DNA of 64,000 nucleotides from Pyronema omphalodes (GCA_024516155.1 JAJJXM010000004.1:62001-126000); one strand, 5' to 3'. Numbered from the stretch's first letter, positions 11,161 through 22,610 are shown. Notes: generated by a model not told the origin, from the letters alone. Numbers and translations are program-made.

Positions 11161-11925
11161 GCACAGTCGTGATGTTCTTGCTAACTGTTTCCTTTTCCTT
11201 TGCCTCTTTCCTTTCTCTTTCTTTGCCCTTTCGTTCGTACTTCGGATGGTTCTGTTTGCTTGCTTGGGGTCACGATGTAATGTTGAAGAGGCTACATGGG
11301 AAGGAATGCAGAAAATCAGGGCTGGTTGACCAGGGAAATGGGGAGGGAGTGCGGGAGGGGGAATCATAGGGCGGTATCGGAAGCCGGGGGATGATGGCAT
11401 GGACGATGGCGATGAATGTTGCTTTTCTTTGGATGTACGGGGTACTTTTCACTGTTGTTTTCTTTGCTTTTCTTTCGTTTTACATTTCCTTTGTTCAGTC
11501 TGCGTTGCGTTGGTTTATTTCCTTTGTCAAAGGCGGAAGGGGTTTACGGGACTGGATGAGGAGAGAGAGGCGCGCGGGGAAGGGGCTGGGTTGGCCGGCG
11601 GGAGTTTTATCTTCTTTCTTCAGTACGCGGAGGCAACAAAGGCGGGAAAATAGATTAAAAATGGGAAGGGGAAGGGTGAAGGATAGGGAGGAACCCGGCA
11701 AGGTGGCCTCCGTGCAAGCAGGGCACTGGAACAGTAGACGTGGTACGGACAACACAACCAATGCAGTAGGGGGCAGAGCAACTAAATCATCGCCCAGAGG
11801 GGGAAAAGCAGAGCAGGAGCCCGGACTTTGCTTTGTTTTCTTTACTTTGACTTTTCCATGTATATAAGCCGGTACCCTCGCCATAACCTTCGGGTTGCAT
11901 GCGAGTAATGACTAAAGAACAACAA
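9666..11925 (+). mobile_element. LINE 3' half, plus strand
   Basis: 5'-truncated member of the LA/L1 clade. It begins in the region just before RNase H and ends with the conserved terminal stem-loop (11885-11896, AACC-TTCG-GGTT) and an ACAAC-rich tail near 11911-11935. That tail abuts GypA pol sequence. The 3' UTR (about 11160-11910) has no supported gene. Confidence 0.75.
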
Positions 11926-12308
11926 CAGCAACTCCCTCGAGGGCACACCCCGGTTACCAAGATTTACCTGTGGGAGCAGCACGTGATGAACCACCATAGG
12001 ACCTTCCCCGTATCACTACTGAACCCTGTTCCTTCGGACCCCCTTACCGGACAGATAATTCCATCACCCCTACCCGTAGTGGTAGATGCTGAAGACGAAT
12101 GCTTCAACGACAAAATCTTGGACAGCCGTTGGTCCCGAGGAAACCTACAGTACCTCGTGAAATGGACAGGTCATGATTCCCCGACCTAAGAACCTGAAAC
12201 AAAGCTATCGGAAACCAAGGCCGCCAAACGCATGCATCAGCTGTATCCAGACAAACCTTCTCCTCTCGTAGGATCTCGAGCCTGAAGCGGTAAAACAAGG
12301 GGCGATAC
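11926..12308 (+). pseudogene. GypA pol 3' end: integrase tail and chromodomain
   Basis: Joins the end of a LINE tail to the last part of a GypA pol. 'HHRTFPVSLLNP' matches the last bases of the window (near 63982-64000). The chromodomain reads ILDSRWSRGNLQYLVKWTG, then a stop replaces the expected Trp before EPE, then HQLYPDKPSPL. Chromodomains on integrase direct insertion to marked chromatin in chromoviruses. A purine stretch precedes the LTR at 12309. Confidence 0.75.
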
Positions 12309-12825
12309 TGTCACGGCTGACGGCTAGCGAGTCGGCTCGTTGTGTTGTTGCTGTGTTGTCGTTGTGGGGTTGTTGTGTTGTTGTTGTGTGCCGTGCGGTG
12401 TCGAAAATTGATTCTGATGATTGTCTTGATGATGGATGACGTACAACGAGCTGTTGGAGCTGTACCGTCGCAGGTTGTTTGCTGGAAGACGGAGAACGGA
12501 AACCAAGAACATGTCGAAATGTTGGTTGACGGCCCAGCAAGAGTGCTGGCCGCTTTCGGTACATAAGGAGCCTTGCCTCCCCGTGGTTGCAGTTCTACAT
12601 CGAACGTCTTGTCATTTTCCGGTCTTCCCTGTTTAATCATGAGACTTTTTTTTCTTTCCTGGACTGACGTCGCTCTTGTCGTTGTCCCTGTCCCTGCTAG
12701 CATGCACCGACCGTGCGTTGCGCGCGTCGGTCCCTGTCCATGTCCGGTTCCCGGAATCCTGCCTGGCCCTGTTCCCCGTGCTCTGTCAAGCGTGTCCTGA
12801 GAACCTTCCATTCTGAACCTTGACA
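12309..12825 (+). repeat. LTR-A (3' LTR of a GypA fragment)
   Basis: 517 bp from TGTCACGGCTGAC to CTTGACA, directly following GypA pol. The sequence to its right (12826 on) is GypA RT, so one GypA copy had inserted in another. Confidence 0.85.
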
Positions 12826-13157
12826 TAGGGCTCACTCATCAACCTGTTGACTTCCAAGGGTTCATCAATGACAGTCTACGACCATACCTTGACGCGTTCA
12901 CTTCAGCCTACCTCTACGATATTCTCGTCTTCTCGTAATCAAAATCTGATCACACGTCACATGTCCCGAAAATATTGGAACGATTGAAACAGGACAAACT
13001 GCATTGAAAACCAGAAAAATGCAAGTCTGCGAAAGCCGAGGTCCAATACCTTGAATACAGCATCGCTCGCAATGGCACCCGGATGATGGACTCCAAGGTG
13101 GCAACACTAAGACACTGGCAAGAACCTTCCAATTTGAAACAGGTCCAAGAATTCTTA
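12826..13157 (+). pseudogene. GypA reverse transcriptase fragment
   Basis: Aligns with 61788-62120: GLTHQPVDFQGFINDSL, then a YLYDILVFS version of the DD box (first Asp of the pair changed), KPEKCKSAKAEVQYLEYSI, and ends at VQEFL where LINE L1 starts with a GTTT repeat. Contains several stops. Confidence 0.75.
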
Positions 13158-13201
13158 GTTTGTTTGTTTGTTTGTTGTTTGTTTTCTCATTACTTGTATG
13201 C

Positions 13202-13213
13202 AACCTTAAGGTT
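13202..13213 (-). other. LINE 3'-terminal stem-loop (L1)
   Basis: Perfect 12-bp palindrome AACCTTAAGGTT next to the conserved GCATAC..GTAATGA block and the AAAC tail. Confidence 0.5.
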
Positions 13214-16200
13214 ATGACAAGAGACAGATAAATACATAGAAAGAAAGAAAAGGGAACGCAAAAGCAAAAACCCCTGTCTCCACCTCTGCCCGTTTCCTCC
13301 TCCCTGCGCTGCATTGTTGTGGGGTCTGTCCCCACTGTTACTACTGGGGTGTGTTGTCCATATCGCGACTCTTGTTCCAGTGCGCTGCTTGCACAGAGGC
13401 CACCTCGCCGGGTTCCTCTCTTTCCTCCTCCCTTCCCCTTTCCATTTTTAGTTTTCTTTTCCCGCCTTTGTTTCCTCCGCTACAAATGAAATAATTGCTC
13501 CCGCCGGCCCCTGCTGCCCCTTCCCCGCTCCCCTCTCTCTCCCGGTCTTCTCTCCACCTCGTCCGCCCTTTGAAACAAAAGAAATCCTCCCCCGGTACAA
13601 AGAAAACACAAAGATAAAGAAAATCAGCTCCCCCCACTGCCCACCTTCTCGCCTTCCCGCTTCTTCCCCCCGTTTCTCCTGCCGTTCCCCCCTCTTTACG
13701 TCGTCCCCTTACATCTCCCTTCGTCGTTCTTCCCGCTCTCTTCGATCCTGTTCTCCCCGGAAATTCAAAGTACTCAGACCAACGCGATAAGGAAATAAAA
13801 CATAAAGGACACGTAAAGAAACCGAGACGACAATTAAAAAACCTGGATAAGACCAAACGTAAACAATGAAAAGAAAATTGAAATGAAAAAGGAAATTGCA
13901 GCAAGCTGAGGCTTGTGCGCACGAGAGGTGTTTGTCACTGTGGTCAGCTTTTAGTCAACCAAAGAGGGGGTCTGCTCCCTTCTGCGATCTTTGTTTAACC
14001 GGGTATGGGCCCAGACCGAGGTAGCGACCTTGGTCACGGAGATCAAGTCAGAGAGAGCCTGCATGTCGGGTTTGGTGTTGAGGATGGATTCCATGTGGAG
14101 TCGGGCGAAGCGGGTGATCTTGAGGTCCTGTCGGAGGGTTGTGCGAGCGTCCTGGAACTCGGGGCAACTGAGGAGGAGGTGTCGAGGTGTCTGAGGAGGG
14201 TAGATCGGGCAGTTGCATGAGCGTGCTGGGTATGTGTTGGACGGAGGTTGGGCGAGGCAGCTCAGAAAGTACCGGTGTCCTGTCCGGAGTCCGAGGATGG
14301 CTGTGGATAGCCAGCGGGGATGATCGGTGTAGGCGGTGTCCATGCGTCTCCGGTGTTGGGTTGCGTACGTCTTAGGCTTGGGAGAGGAGTTGTACCACTC
14401 TTGCCATTCGTTTGTATGGCGTTCACGGGTGCGTTGTCGCAGCCATGTTATGGTGATGGGAGGTAGTCGTTGAGGTTGAATCGTTGTGGCTTGACGGGCC
14501 AGGTCGTCGGCGGTTTCCTTCCCGGGGACGTTGGCGTGTCCGGGGATCCAGTGGACGGCGATGGAGATGCCGTATTCGCTGATGTTGCGAGCGACTGCGT
14601 GAATGTTCCGAGCGACGTCTTGTCCGGGTCCGCGGCGTAGGTGGGAGTTTCTGTGAGCGGCAGTCTGGCTGTCCGTGAAGACGTGGATAGTTCTGTCGGA
14701 TAGGGAGTGCTGTAGGGTGTAGTTGAGACATGTGCGAAGGCCCTCGAGGATGGCTGTGACCTCTGCATCGAAGACTTCGGCCATGTCGCCCATGGGGACT
14801 ATGGATCTTACTGGTTGGGGCAGGCCGTGAGGTATGGTGTACCCTGCTCCCGTCGTGCCGTTGATTCTGGAGCCATCCGTGTAGAGTAGGATGCTGTCGT
14901 TGCGGCGGCGGAGGGTGTGTAGTAGTAGGAGGTGTTCGTCCACCACGTCGTCGTTCGGGGAGGTGGGGATGTCGGTGGTGATTGAGGTAGCGAACTCTGC
15001 ATCGGGTACGTCCCGCGAGGTGTCCTCGATCTCGGCGTTGGTCGCGGGCCATGGGGAGGGGGTGTGGAGGGTGTGGGCGAGGCGAGTCGGGGGGCCTACG
15101 GCCAGATGCCATGGGTGGTCGTACTCTTTGTCGGTGTTGATGGAGGCTTCGTCGGCTCCGGGGCGGGAAAGGAGACGGGGCATCGCTCGACGATTGGGTG
15201 TGAGGTCGGGAGGGTGAGGATTCGTAGGGCGTACTTCCGCTGCCGGTTGTTAAGCCGGGTCGTTACTGGGGGAAGCGCCGCTTCGTTATGGAGGGCCAGG
15301 ATGGGTGTGGAGGCGAATGCGTTGAGGATCCGGCGGAGTGCTGTGTTTTGCTGTGTTTGAAGGATGTTCGCTAGGTCTCTCTGATTGTTCCACCATATCT
15401 CCGCGCCAAAGTCCGCTCTGGACTGGACGCATGCCTGGTATATCAGTCTCGTTGCCTAAGGGGTCAGACCTGTCTCGTATCGTGCGAGCCTACACAGTGC
15501 ATTAAGGGTTCTTCGTGCTGCAGTTGCTCTCTTATTTACATGTTGTCTAAAGGTAAGTTTTCTGTCTAGGTACATGCCAATCCACCGTACCACGTCCTTC
15601 TCTCCTCGTTGCGTACCCGGTGTGACCACTGTCCCATTCAGCAGCTTAACCTTCTCTTCCTCGGTGATTGTATTGGTGCGAGCCCAGTGGAAGTGGAGTA
15701 GTTCCGACTTGGAGTCGTCGAAAGCTACCGCGTTCGTGTCGGCCCATCTGAAAGCTGTCGCTGTGACCTTTTCCAGCGCGCGTCCGTTGTCTTTGCGCGT
15801 TCTGCCTTGTACGACTATGGCTACGTCGTCTATGTAGCTAGTCGTCCACGCGTAGGGGTGTACCTGGTCCAGCTCGTCGAATAGCGGGCGTAGGTACAGT
15901 AAGAACAGTATGGGGGATGCAGGGGAACCTTGCGGGATGCCGGTCTTGACCGGGCGTTGTTTGTCGGTTTGGCCATCAAAAGCGAGGGCGATTGTGCGGT
16001 CCTCGAGGAAGGACTTGCAGCACGAGGTCACTGGTTTCGGGCAGCCGAGTTGGCGGAGGGTTTGCAGCAATCTGTCGGCAGAGACATTGTCGAACACTCC
16101 ACGGACGTCTAGAAAGAGCGCAGTTGTTATCATGCCGTTAGTTTTTCCCATCTCTGCGTCGTGTACTAATGCCATCGCTGTGTCCACCGCGGATCGCTGA

Positions 16201-17652
16201 GGGTGTCCTCCGATTTGGTCCCTGTGCAGTAGACCATGGGTGTCCGCCATGACCCCCAAGCGTGTTGCCATCAGCTTCTCGAGGACTTTACCTAGGCAAT
16301 TTGGGAGGGCGATCGGTCTGTACGCCTTCGGGTTACTGTAGTCGGGTTTATTGGGCTTTGGGATGATGACCGTTGTGGGTTGTCACCAACAGCGTGGGTG
16401 GTATCCTGTCGTGCCCAGTGTGGCGTAGAGCGTGTTGATCTGGTCGGGGATAGCTAGGTATACTTGCCTGAGGCAGGCGAACGTAATTCCATCAGGCCCG
16501 GGTGCCTTCTTCAGCAAGGAGGTGAAGATGGCGGTTTTGATTTCAGTCGGCGCGAAGGTGTTCCATTGCGGTTCTCGGCGGGGCTTGAGGGAGGACGGGG
16601 AGGGGGGGGGGGCGGAGGTGGTGGAGGGAACAGTTTCTGGAAGGCTTCGATTTTGGATTCGAACGAGCTACATTCTGTTTCCTGTCCGTTTATTGTCGCT
16701 CGGAGGTTGGGGGTTAGCTGGGCTCCACGAGGGTTTGTGTACCTGAACGCTTGCCATACGTCTGGTCCTTCCGCTTGAGCCAAGTATTCCTTCCATTTTG
16801 CGTCCTTCGCATGTCGTATTGTGCGATGATAGGCGTTTCGTAGTTGCTTGTACGCTGTGTGGTAGTCGTCGATTCTGGTGCGTTTCCAGTGACGGCGAGC
16901 CAGGCTCATTTGTTTTCGGCGGCTGCTACCTCCGGGGTCCACCATCTCTTTGATCGAGGGGTCACCTGTAGGACGGGGGTGGAGGTTTTGGCCGCTTGTA
17001 CTATGTTGTCGCTGAGGGTGTTGGCCCACTCGTCGAGGTTCTCTGGGGTGGGGTTGGCGTGGTATTGAGCCCAGAGCCCTGTGGCTCCGTCGCAGGAGGC
17101 GCGGAGGGTGGTCGCAAAGAGGTCCCAGTCGGTTTTCTTCCAGTTTAGTCGCTGCGTTGGGAGGGTGGCTTCTGAGTCCGGGTGTATTGTTTTCACTTTA
17201 AAGCGGAGCACTTCGTGGTCGGATCCCGTTGCGATATCGTCGTCAACCGCCCAGTTAACGACTTCTTCCGCCATGTGGGGCGACGACAGTGTTAAGTCGA
17301 GCACGGAAGAGCTCCGTCCTTGGTTGTAGAAGTGGGTAGGAACGTCCGGGACTGAGATTAGGGCCCAGTTCTGCTGTTCTATTAGGTCCACGAGCTCGGA
17401 GGCTCGCTTTGGGGAACGTGTTTTGGAGTTCCACAGGGCATGGTGAGCGTCGAGATCACCGGTGATTATGCACCTGCGGGGGAGGGAGAGAGGTGTAAGG
17501 GCGCGGGGGAGGGTGTATAGATGGGTATCAGGGTGTCGTTCATTATAGATATTTAACAAAAAGAAAGCGGGGATAAGGTCTGTGCCCACCGCGAGGACTT
17601 GCAGATCAGGGTTGGCACATACGTCGGTGCGCTGGGATACCTGGAGGTATGG

Positions 17653-17667
17653 GTTGGTTTTAGTCAC
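17653..17667. repeat. 15-bp target-site duplication of LINE-B, left copy
   Basis: GTTGGTTTTAGTCAC here and at 19645-19659. It is host L1 endonuclease sequence duplicated by the LINE-B insertion, and fixes the element as 17668-19644. Confidence 0.95.
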
Positions 17668-19644
17668 GTTTGTTTGTTTGTTTGTTTGTTTATTCATTAC
17701 TCGTATGCAACCTTATTGGTTATGACGAGGGTACAGGTTTATAGTACATGGAAAGTCAAAAGCAAAAACAAAACAAAGTCCCGTCTCTACCTCCGCTGAT
17801 CCTCCCTTAGGCTGTGATTTTGTGGTCCTGTCCCCACTATTACTTCGTTGGTCCTGTTGTCCAACCGCGTCTGCTGTTCCAGTGCCCTGTTCGCACAGAG
17901 GCCACCGCGCCGGGTGTCCTCCCTTTCCTCCTCCCTTCCCCTCCCATTTTTAACCATTTGTCCTCCTTTATTTCCTCCACAAAGCAAAAACAAAACCAAA
18001 GCAAAGTTAAACAGCCGCCGGGCCACCCGTGCCCCCACTCTCCTCTCCTCTCTCCCCTCCTCCGCCGGTGTCTCCTGACTCTTTGCCCTTTGAGACGCCC
18101 GGGCCCGCTCTGCCCCTCTTCTCCTCCCCTCTCTCCCCTTCTCCTTCCTTCTTCCTCAGCCTTCTCACTGCTCCCCCTCGCCCCTCTCCCCTTCTTGTCG
18201 CTGGTGTTGTCAGTCCAAGATTGCCATTCCCAAGCACAATCTGGACGTTGATGCCTCCGCTCTTGACGACTTCTGCCCAAGTCTTCTTTGCAGAGGAGGT
18301 TGTTGTTCTGGGTTGGTGGGTATTCTTACCCCTTCCACCATTCTTCGTTGTAGGGGTCTGTTTGGGTATCGCTGCCGTAGATGTCGTCTCCTTCGCTTTC
18401 ATCTTCTTCTTCTGTGTGGCCTTTGCCTCCACAGTCTTCCATCCGTCGGTCACAGCAGGGGCAGTGCTTGGGGCATCGGGTAGAGGTGTGTCTTGAGCAG
18501 ATGGACTGTCAGGGTGAGGTTCCGGTGTCGCTTCGGTCGACGTGATCGCGAGGAGAGGTAGGGGGGACATAGGCTTGAGGGCATCAAGCTTGTCCTGGGC
18601 GGCGGTAGTCGCATGTTTTGAGTGCATCAGGCTTCGCACCGGTGATGCCGTTCTCGGTTTGTGGTTCACCGGTCGTCTGTTTGTCGGTGAGGTGGGTTCG
18701 GTGTTCTGGTCGCTTCCCCTTCGCTTTCTCTTGCCAGGAGGGTTGCGAACAGCGTCCAGGACATCCTGAATGTCATGTTGGACGACGGACAGTTGCACAG
18801 TCATCTCTTCCATCGCTGAGGAAGAGGCCGTGAGGTTCGGTGAGGGGGGCGCCGAAATGACTTGTTGCTGTTCGTCGATTTTCCTCGTCAGGGCGTCCAC
18901 AGCAGCCTTGAGAGCTGCTGTTTCTGCCTGTGTAGAGTCGTATGCTGCGCGCAGCTTCGTGTTTTCGCCGGTCAGAATGTCGAAGTTCGTCATCATGACG
19001 TCGAATCTGTGGCGCATCTCATCGCTGTTGTTGCGTATGGTGTCATCGCGGGTATTGAAGCGTCGCTGTGTATCCCGGTGGATCTGTTGTATCCCCAGGA
19101 AGTTGGCTCCAGTGAGTCCCGCGTGGTTGTTTTCAAACAGTTGATCTAGGGTGTCATATTCGTCATCAACTGCAACTGCCTCGTTAATTGCAGATACGAA
19201 GACGCGACGGTAGGTTCTGAACCGGCTGTGTTCAGTTGTCGCCTGTTGCTGCTGTTTTGAAGCCGAAGGAACCGGTGATCCTGCCAAGACCACGCTCTGG
19301 AAGGGCTTTCCAGCGAAGTTTCCATCAACTTCATCAACTTTTCCATCTCTTCCATCCAAAGTAGGAGTAGATCCATCATGAGGAAGGTCGGCTTGAACAT
19401 TGTACGCGTTTTCGGACCGTTTTGATCGTCGGGCGTTGTTCTGTCGTTGTTTTGGCGACATTTCGTGAGGTGGGGTAAGCCAAAACTCGTGAAAACTCTG
19501 ATTTTGCGACAAAAGTCAACAAAAACAACGTAGAATTCCCTGAAAATTCAGAGAATAACGTAACAGAGTGCTGCGAACCCGAATCCGATGAGAAAACCGG
19601 GGGTTTCGGTGCTCGTTGTTGAGAATGCAGGGGGGGGGGTCGCC
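17668..19644 (-). mobile_element. LINE-B, short non-autonomous LINE derivative
   Basis: 1,977 bp with a 15-bp target duplication. On the minus strand it has the C-run 5' end, a 5' UTR, one ORF, a 3' UTR shared with the large LINEs, the terminal stem-loop (17709-17721) and an AAAC tail. There is no endonuclease or RT. A second copy with the same internal layout is at 35435-36765, so this is a mobilised subfamily and not a one-off deletion. Confidence 0.85.
18007..19461 (-). CDS. LINE-B ORF1-like coiled-coil protein (484 aa)
   Basis: ATG at 19461 (MSPKQRQNNARRS). One uninterrupted frame. A central helical region (FDVMMTNFDILTGENTKLRA, then AALKAAVDALTRKIDEQQQ) looks like a coiled coil. A basic Pro/Ser-rich linker follows, and a KKTWAEVVKSGG motif resembling the TWAERVSAS motif just before the RNA-binding region of the ORF1-only retroposons. 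It then runs into a Gly/Arg/Glu-rich tail translated from 3' UTR sequence. Zinc knuckles are absent. Probably an ORF1 N-terminal domain that could join ORF1 multimers; function inferred. Confidence 0.65.
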   Translation of the reverse strand: MSPKQRQNNARRSKRSENAYNVQADLPHDGSTPTLDGRDGKVDEVDGNFAGKPFQSVVLAGSPVPSASKQQQQATTEHSRFRTYRRVFVSAINEAVAVDDEYDTLDQLFENNHAGLTGANFLGIQQIHRDTQRRFNTRDDTIRNNSDEMRHRFDVMMTNFDILTGENTKLRAAYDSTQAETAALKAAVDALTRKIDEQQQVISAPPSPNLTASSSAMEEMTVQLSVVQHDIQDVLDAVRNPPGKRKRRGSDQNTEPTSPTNRRPVNHKPRTASPVRSLMHSKHATTAAQDKLDALKPMSPLPLLAITSTEATPEPHPDSPSAQDTPLPDAPSTAPAVTDGWKTVEAKATQKKKMKAKETTSTAAIPKQTPTTKNGGRGKNTHQPRTTTSSAKKTWAEVVKSGGINVQIVLGNGNLGLTTPATRRGEGRGGAVRRLRKKEGEGERGEEKRGRAGPGVSKGKESGDTGGGGERGEESGGTGGPAAV

Positions 19645-19680
19645 GTTGGTTTTAGTCACATAGGCTGCTGTCCTGTTGGT

Positions 19681-20209
19681 TGTCAGGGAACTAGGAACGG
19701 ACGTTCAAAGAACACACTGAACACTACCGGCAAGGGGGACTAGGCGGGTTCCAGGATGGGGAACGGAAAGACAAGGACCGAAGTTCTCGTCAGACGGACG
19801 GCACACGAAACAGGAACAGGGACAAGGACAAGAATGACGTGGGACTGGAAGGAGAAGTCTTTATTAAGAGCAAGGGAAAGACACAAGACGTCCGATGGAG
19901 AACTCAACAACGGGGAGGCAAGCCTCCTTTTGTACAAAGGGGCGGCCAGCACTCTTGCTGGGCCGTCATCCAACATCGCTACATGAAAGCTTCCGTTCTC
20001 CATCAATTCACCTGCGACGCCACAACTCTCCAGCTCATGGTACGTCATCCATCATCAATCAGTCTATCAATCACAACGGCACGGCACACACAACAACACA
20101 ACGACAACACAACACTACGCGGCAAGACAACGGCACGATGTCGACAACAACAACAACAACACAATGATGACGCAACAACACAACGGCTCGTCAGCCGTGT
20201 GCCGTGACA
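19681..20209 (-). repeat. Solo LTR-A in L1 endonuclease
   Basis: 529 bp, TGTCAGGG to CCGTGACA on the plus strand, flanked by the perfect 5-bp duplication TTGGT (19676-19680 and 20210-20214). It arose by recombination between the two LTRs of a GypA copy. Confidence 0.95.
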
Positions 20210-20413
20210 TTGGTGTCCCTTCCTCCCCACGGTGGTAATACCACCGTGAAAGAGGGGTGAGTTATGGCGTATGTAGGGTCAGTAATATTTATTTCTTGTA
20301 GCAGAATAATGTCTGCTGAGTCACAGGCGCTGTTCAAAAGCGCGTCAAGTGCCGTTCTCTGGCGGTTCATGTTGTGAGAGATGATCCGGACGGTTTCTGC
20401 CAATGCATTGTAA

Positions 20414-22165
20414 TTATACATGGGCGACCATCTCGGAGTCTTTGTCCCTGGGGTTTGTGGTGGCGGTGGCGGTTTGCTGTGAGGCTGCCCAGGCTTCGCG
20501 AAGGATGCGGACTCGGGTTGGGCATTGTTTGCTGAATCCAGGGTGGTCGTGCGCATCGAGGCCTTCGTCTACGCAGTTCTTACACAGATATTGGGTGTGT
20601 TCGCAGCTTTTACCTTTTTTCTGGGGGCATTCAGTGCATGTGTGGACGTCCGTGGGGTGGTCCTGGCCGCAGAGGGCGCATACTGGTCCTCGATCTCCTG
20701 TGCAGTTGGAGTGGTGGTGGCCGAAGAGCAGGCACCGCCGACACTGTTCAGTCTTTCTCGCCGTGTGGAATTCGGTGATTCTTCGGGGTTCAAAGAGTAC
20801 CATGACCTTTCTGCGCTTCAGAAGTGCCAGCTCTTCGGGTGTTTTCACTGCGATGACCACACTCGATGCGCTCTTACCTGAAAGTTTCTCCGGACTGGTC
20901 ATGTAGCGGGGAGGTTGCATTAGGGTCACAGGGCTGTTGTTGCGTTCGATCTCTTCCTGGAGGAGGAGCATGCCCTCAGGGGTGTCGGGGTATAGGTCTG
21001 TGGGGATGCCGTGAACGGCGAGTTTGAACCAACGCTCGTTCAGGCGGGGTTCGGATAGGGAGGTGTGGACTGTCTGTGTGGCTGTCTGTATCGTGACTAA
21101 GTTCTCCATCAGCTCTGCCTCAGTTGTGTTGTCCGACATGGTTAGCATAAGGTTCCCGGTCGAAGTTTGTCTTATCGTAGTTACCCCCATGTGGGGCGGA
21201 GCCCGGGACTTAGCCGACGCGGTGTTGATGGTGATTCCTACGTTAACCCTGGTGTTCACGTTGAGTTCAGAGGGGTTGGTGCACGGTACTATGATGGACT
21301 GGGGGCGCGGTCGGGGTGGTCGTGGGGTTGGGCGTGTGGTCGGGGTGTGTCGAGGGGCGTGGTCGGAGGAGAGGAGGTCGTTTGCTGCGTTTCCGCTGGT
21401 CCTGGGTGCTGCTGGTTTGTTCGTTGCTGGTGGGTTCTATCGGCGGGGGGTGGTGGTGGTCGGCAGGGGGATATTATGGTGTCGGAGGGTGGTTTCCAGC
21501 ATTCGGCAGCGCTCCTTCAACTGCTGGAGTTCGTCGGGAGGTTGGGTGGCAGTGGTTGTCGGTCCGGGGTGGGGTTGTTGCTGGGGTTGTTGCGGCAAAG
21601 GTTGATTGGGTTTGGTGATTTTGTCGATTCGTCTGTTGATGGTGTCGATGGATTGTACTATAGGGCGCAGGGCGTCGTTGGTGGTTTTCGAGATCATGGT
21701 GGCGATGGTGGCGAGGAATTCGTTGCTTGGCTGGAGTGTTGATTCGTATTCCTCTTCGTCGTCAAGGTCGGTGTCGGAGTCGATGTCGACGGGGTCTGGC
21801 AGGGTGGGGGTGTCGTCGAGGTTGCGCATGGCGGGGTTGTTATCGAGGCGAGCAATTGCGGTACGTTTCATTTCCCCGACAGTGCGTCGGAGGAGGTTGA
21901 TTTCGGATTTGGAGATTCTGCTGAGGCGGGCGGTGTTGCGGGTAGAAGAGGAGGTGGGCTTTCTGCAGGAGGGGGCGATGGTGGAGGATGTGCCTGCGTG
22001 AGGGGCGTCTGCACGGGCGAGGGGGTCGGTGGACATCGCAGAGGTTGGGCCGATGGCTATGATTTGGTGTCTTGGGGTTGTCGGGACTTGGGTGGCAGGG
22101 CTGCAGGTGTCAACTGGTACCTGCATAAGCGAGGGGTTCGGCGGGAGGGGCGTATTAGCGTCCAT
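20414..22165 (-). pseudogene. LINE L1 ORF1, gag-like zinc-knuckle protein, one stop
   Basis: ATG at 22165 (MDANTPLPPNPS). A single frame of about 583 codons is broken only by a TAG at 21437-21439. The N-terminal half is Ser/Pro/Asp-rich with a helical stretch (LQQLKERCRMLETTLRHH). A central domain is followed by knuckles starting CRRCLLFGHHHSNC, then CALCGQDHPTDVHTC and CKNC. The RNA-binding role is inferred from LINE ORF1 proteins. The stop overlaps the ORF2 ATG. The stop could be a CAG to TAG transition. Confidence 0.8.
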
Positions 22166-22590
22166 CGCTAAATCGGGATCTCCGTAAGCGAAGGCTACGG
22201 GTCACGTGAGAGGCTCTGGTTAAGGGAGAGAAAATTTTCGCGAAGAGAGGGGGTCCGAAAGGGGGGAATTTTTGGGGTCCACCACAACCAGTGCTGCTGG
22301 CGAAAGGGGAATTTGGGGAGGGGGAGAATTCGGTATGCCGAAACTGAAAATGAGGTTTGTATGATGATCGCAGGGCGGGTGGTGGGGCGGCGTTGATGGA
22401 AAGGCCCGTTGCCCGGTCCAGAGGTCCCAGAATCGCGTTTTTCCGCTGAAACTCAACGGTAAATGGGAATTCGGGCCTGGAAATTGGGATTCGGGGTAAA
22501 CTGAATGCGATAAGGCGATTTCCGTCGGCAGAGCCGGGAAGTACGAGGTTGTTGTCGAAAATGCAGGGGGGGGTCAGCGGTTGCTGTGTG
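22166..22590 (-). other. LINE L1 5' UTR
   Basis: Leader between the 5' C run (22566-22573) and the ORF1 ATG. No coding support. Presumably holds the internal promoter; no specific motif is claimed. Confidence 0.5.
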
Positions 22591-22610
22591 GTGTTGCTCG
22601 TTTTAATAGG

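Larger units (their letters stand above)
13951..20421 (-). pseudogene. LINE L1 ORF2: endonuclease, RT, RNase H (interrupted)
   Basis: ATG at 20421, overlapping the ORF1 stop by 8 nt (ATGTATAA). The endonuclease has ADIILLQEINI (before the LTR-A insertion), then IITGDLDAHHALW, SVLDLTL and GSDHEVL in 17652-16906. RT (about 16510-15456) has FLDVRGVFDNV, GIPQGSPASPILFLLYL and SYIDDVAIV, all catalytic residues present. RNase H in 15183-13951 has YTDGS, EVFDAEVTAI, FTDSQTA and GKETADDLA; the C-terminal motif CNCPIYPPQTPRHLLLSC is complete. It is broken by two insertions, a frameshift near 16910 and a few stops. Confidence 0.85.
13158..22590 (-). mobile_element. LINE L1, near full length, with nested insertions
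   Basis: From the 5' end (C run near 22566-22573) it holds a 5' UTR, ORF1 (22165-20414), ORF2 (20421-13951), a 3' UTR and a terminal stem-loop (13202-13213) with an AAAC-type tail ending at 13158. It is interrupted by LINE-B (17668-19644) and a solo LTR-A (19681-20209). Without these it is about 6.9 kb. I found no matching target duplication at its two ends. Confidence 0.85.

Noticed and set aside
13158..22590. Target-site duplication for L1
   Set aside because: Flanks AAGAATTCTTA and TTTTAATAGG do not match convincingly; a later rearrangement is likely at one end.
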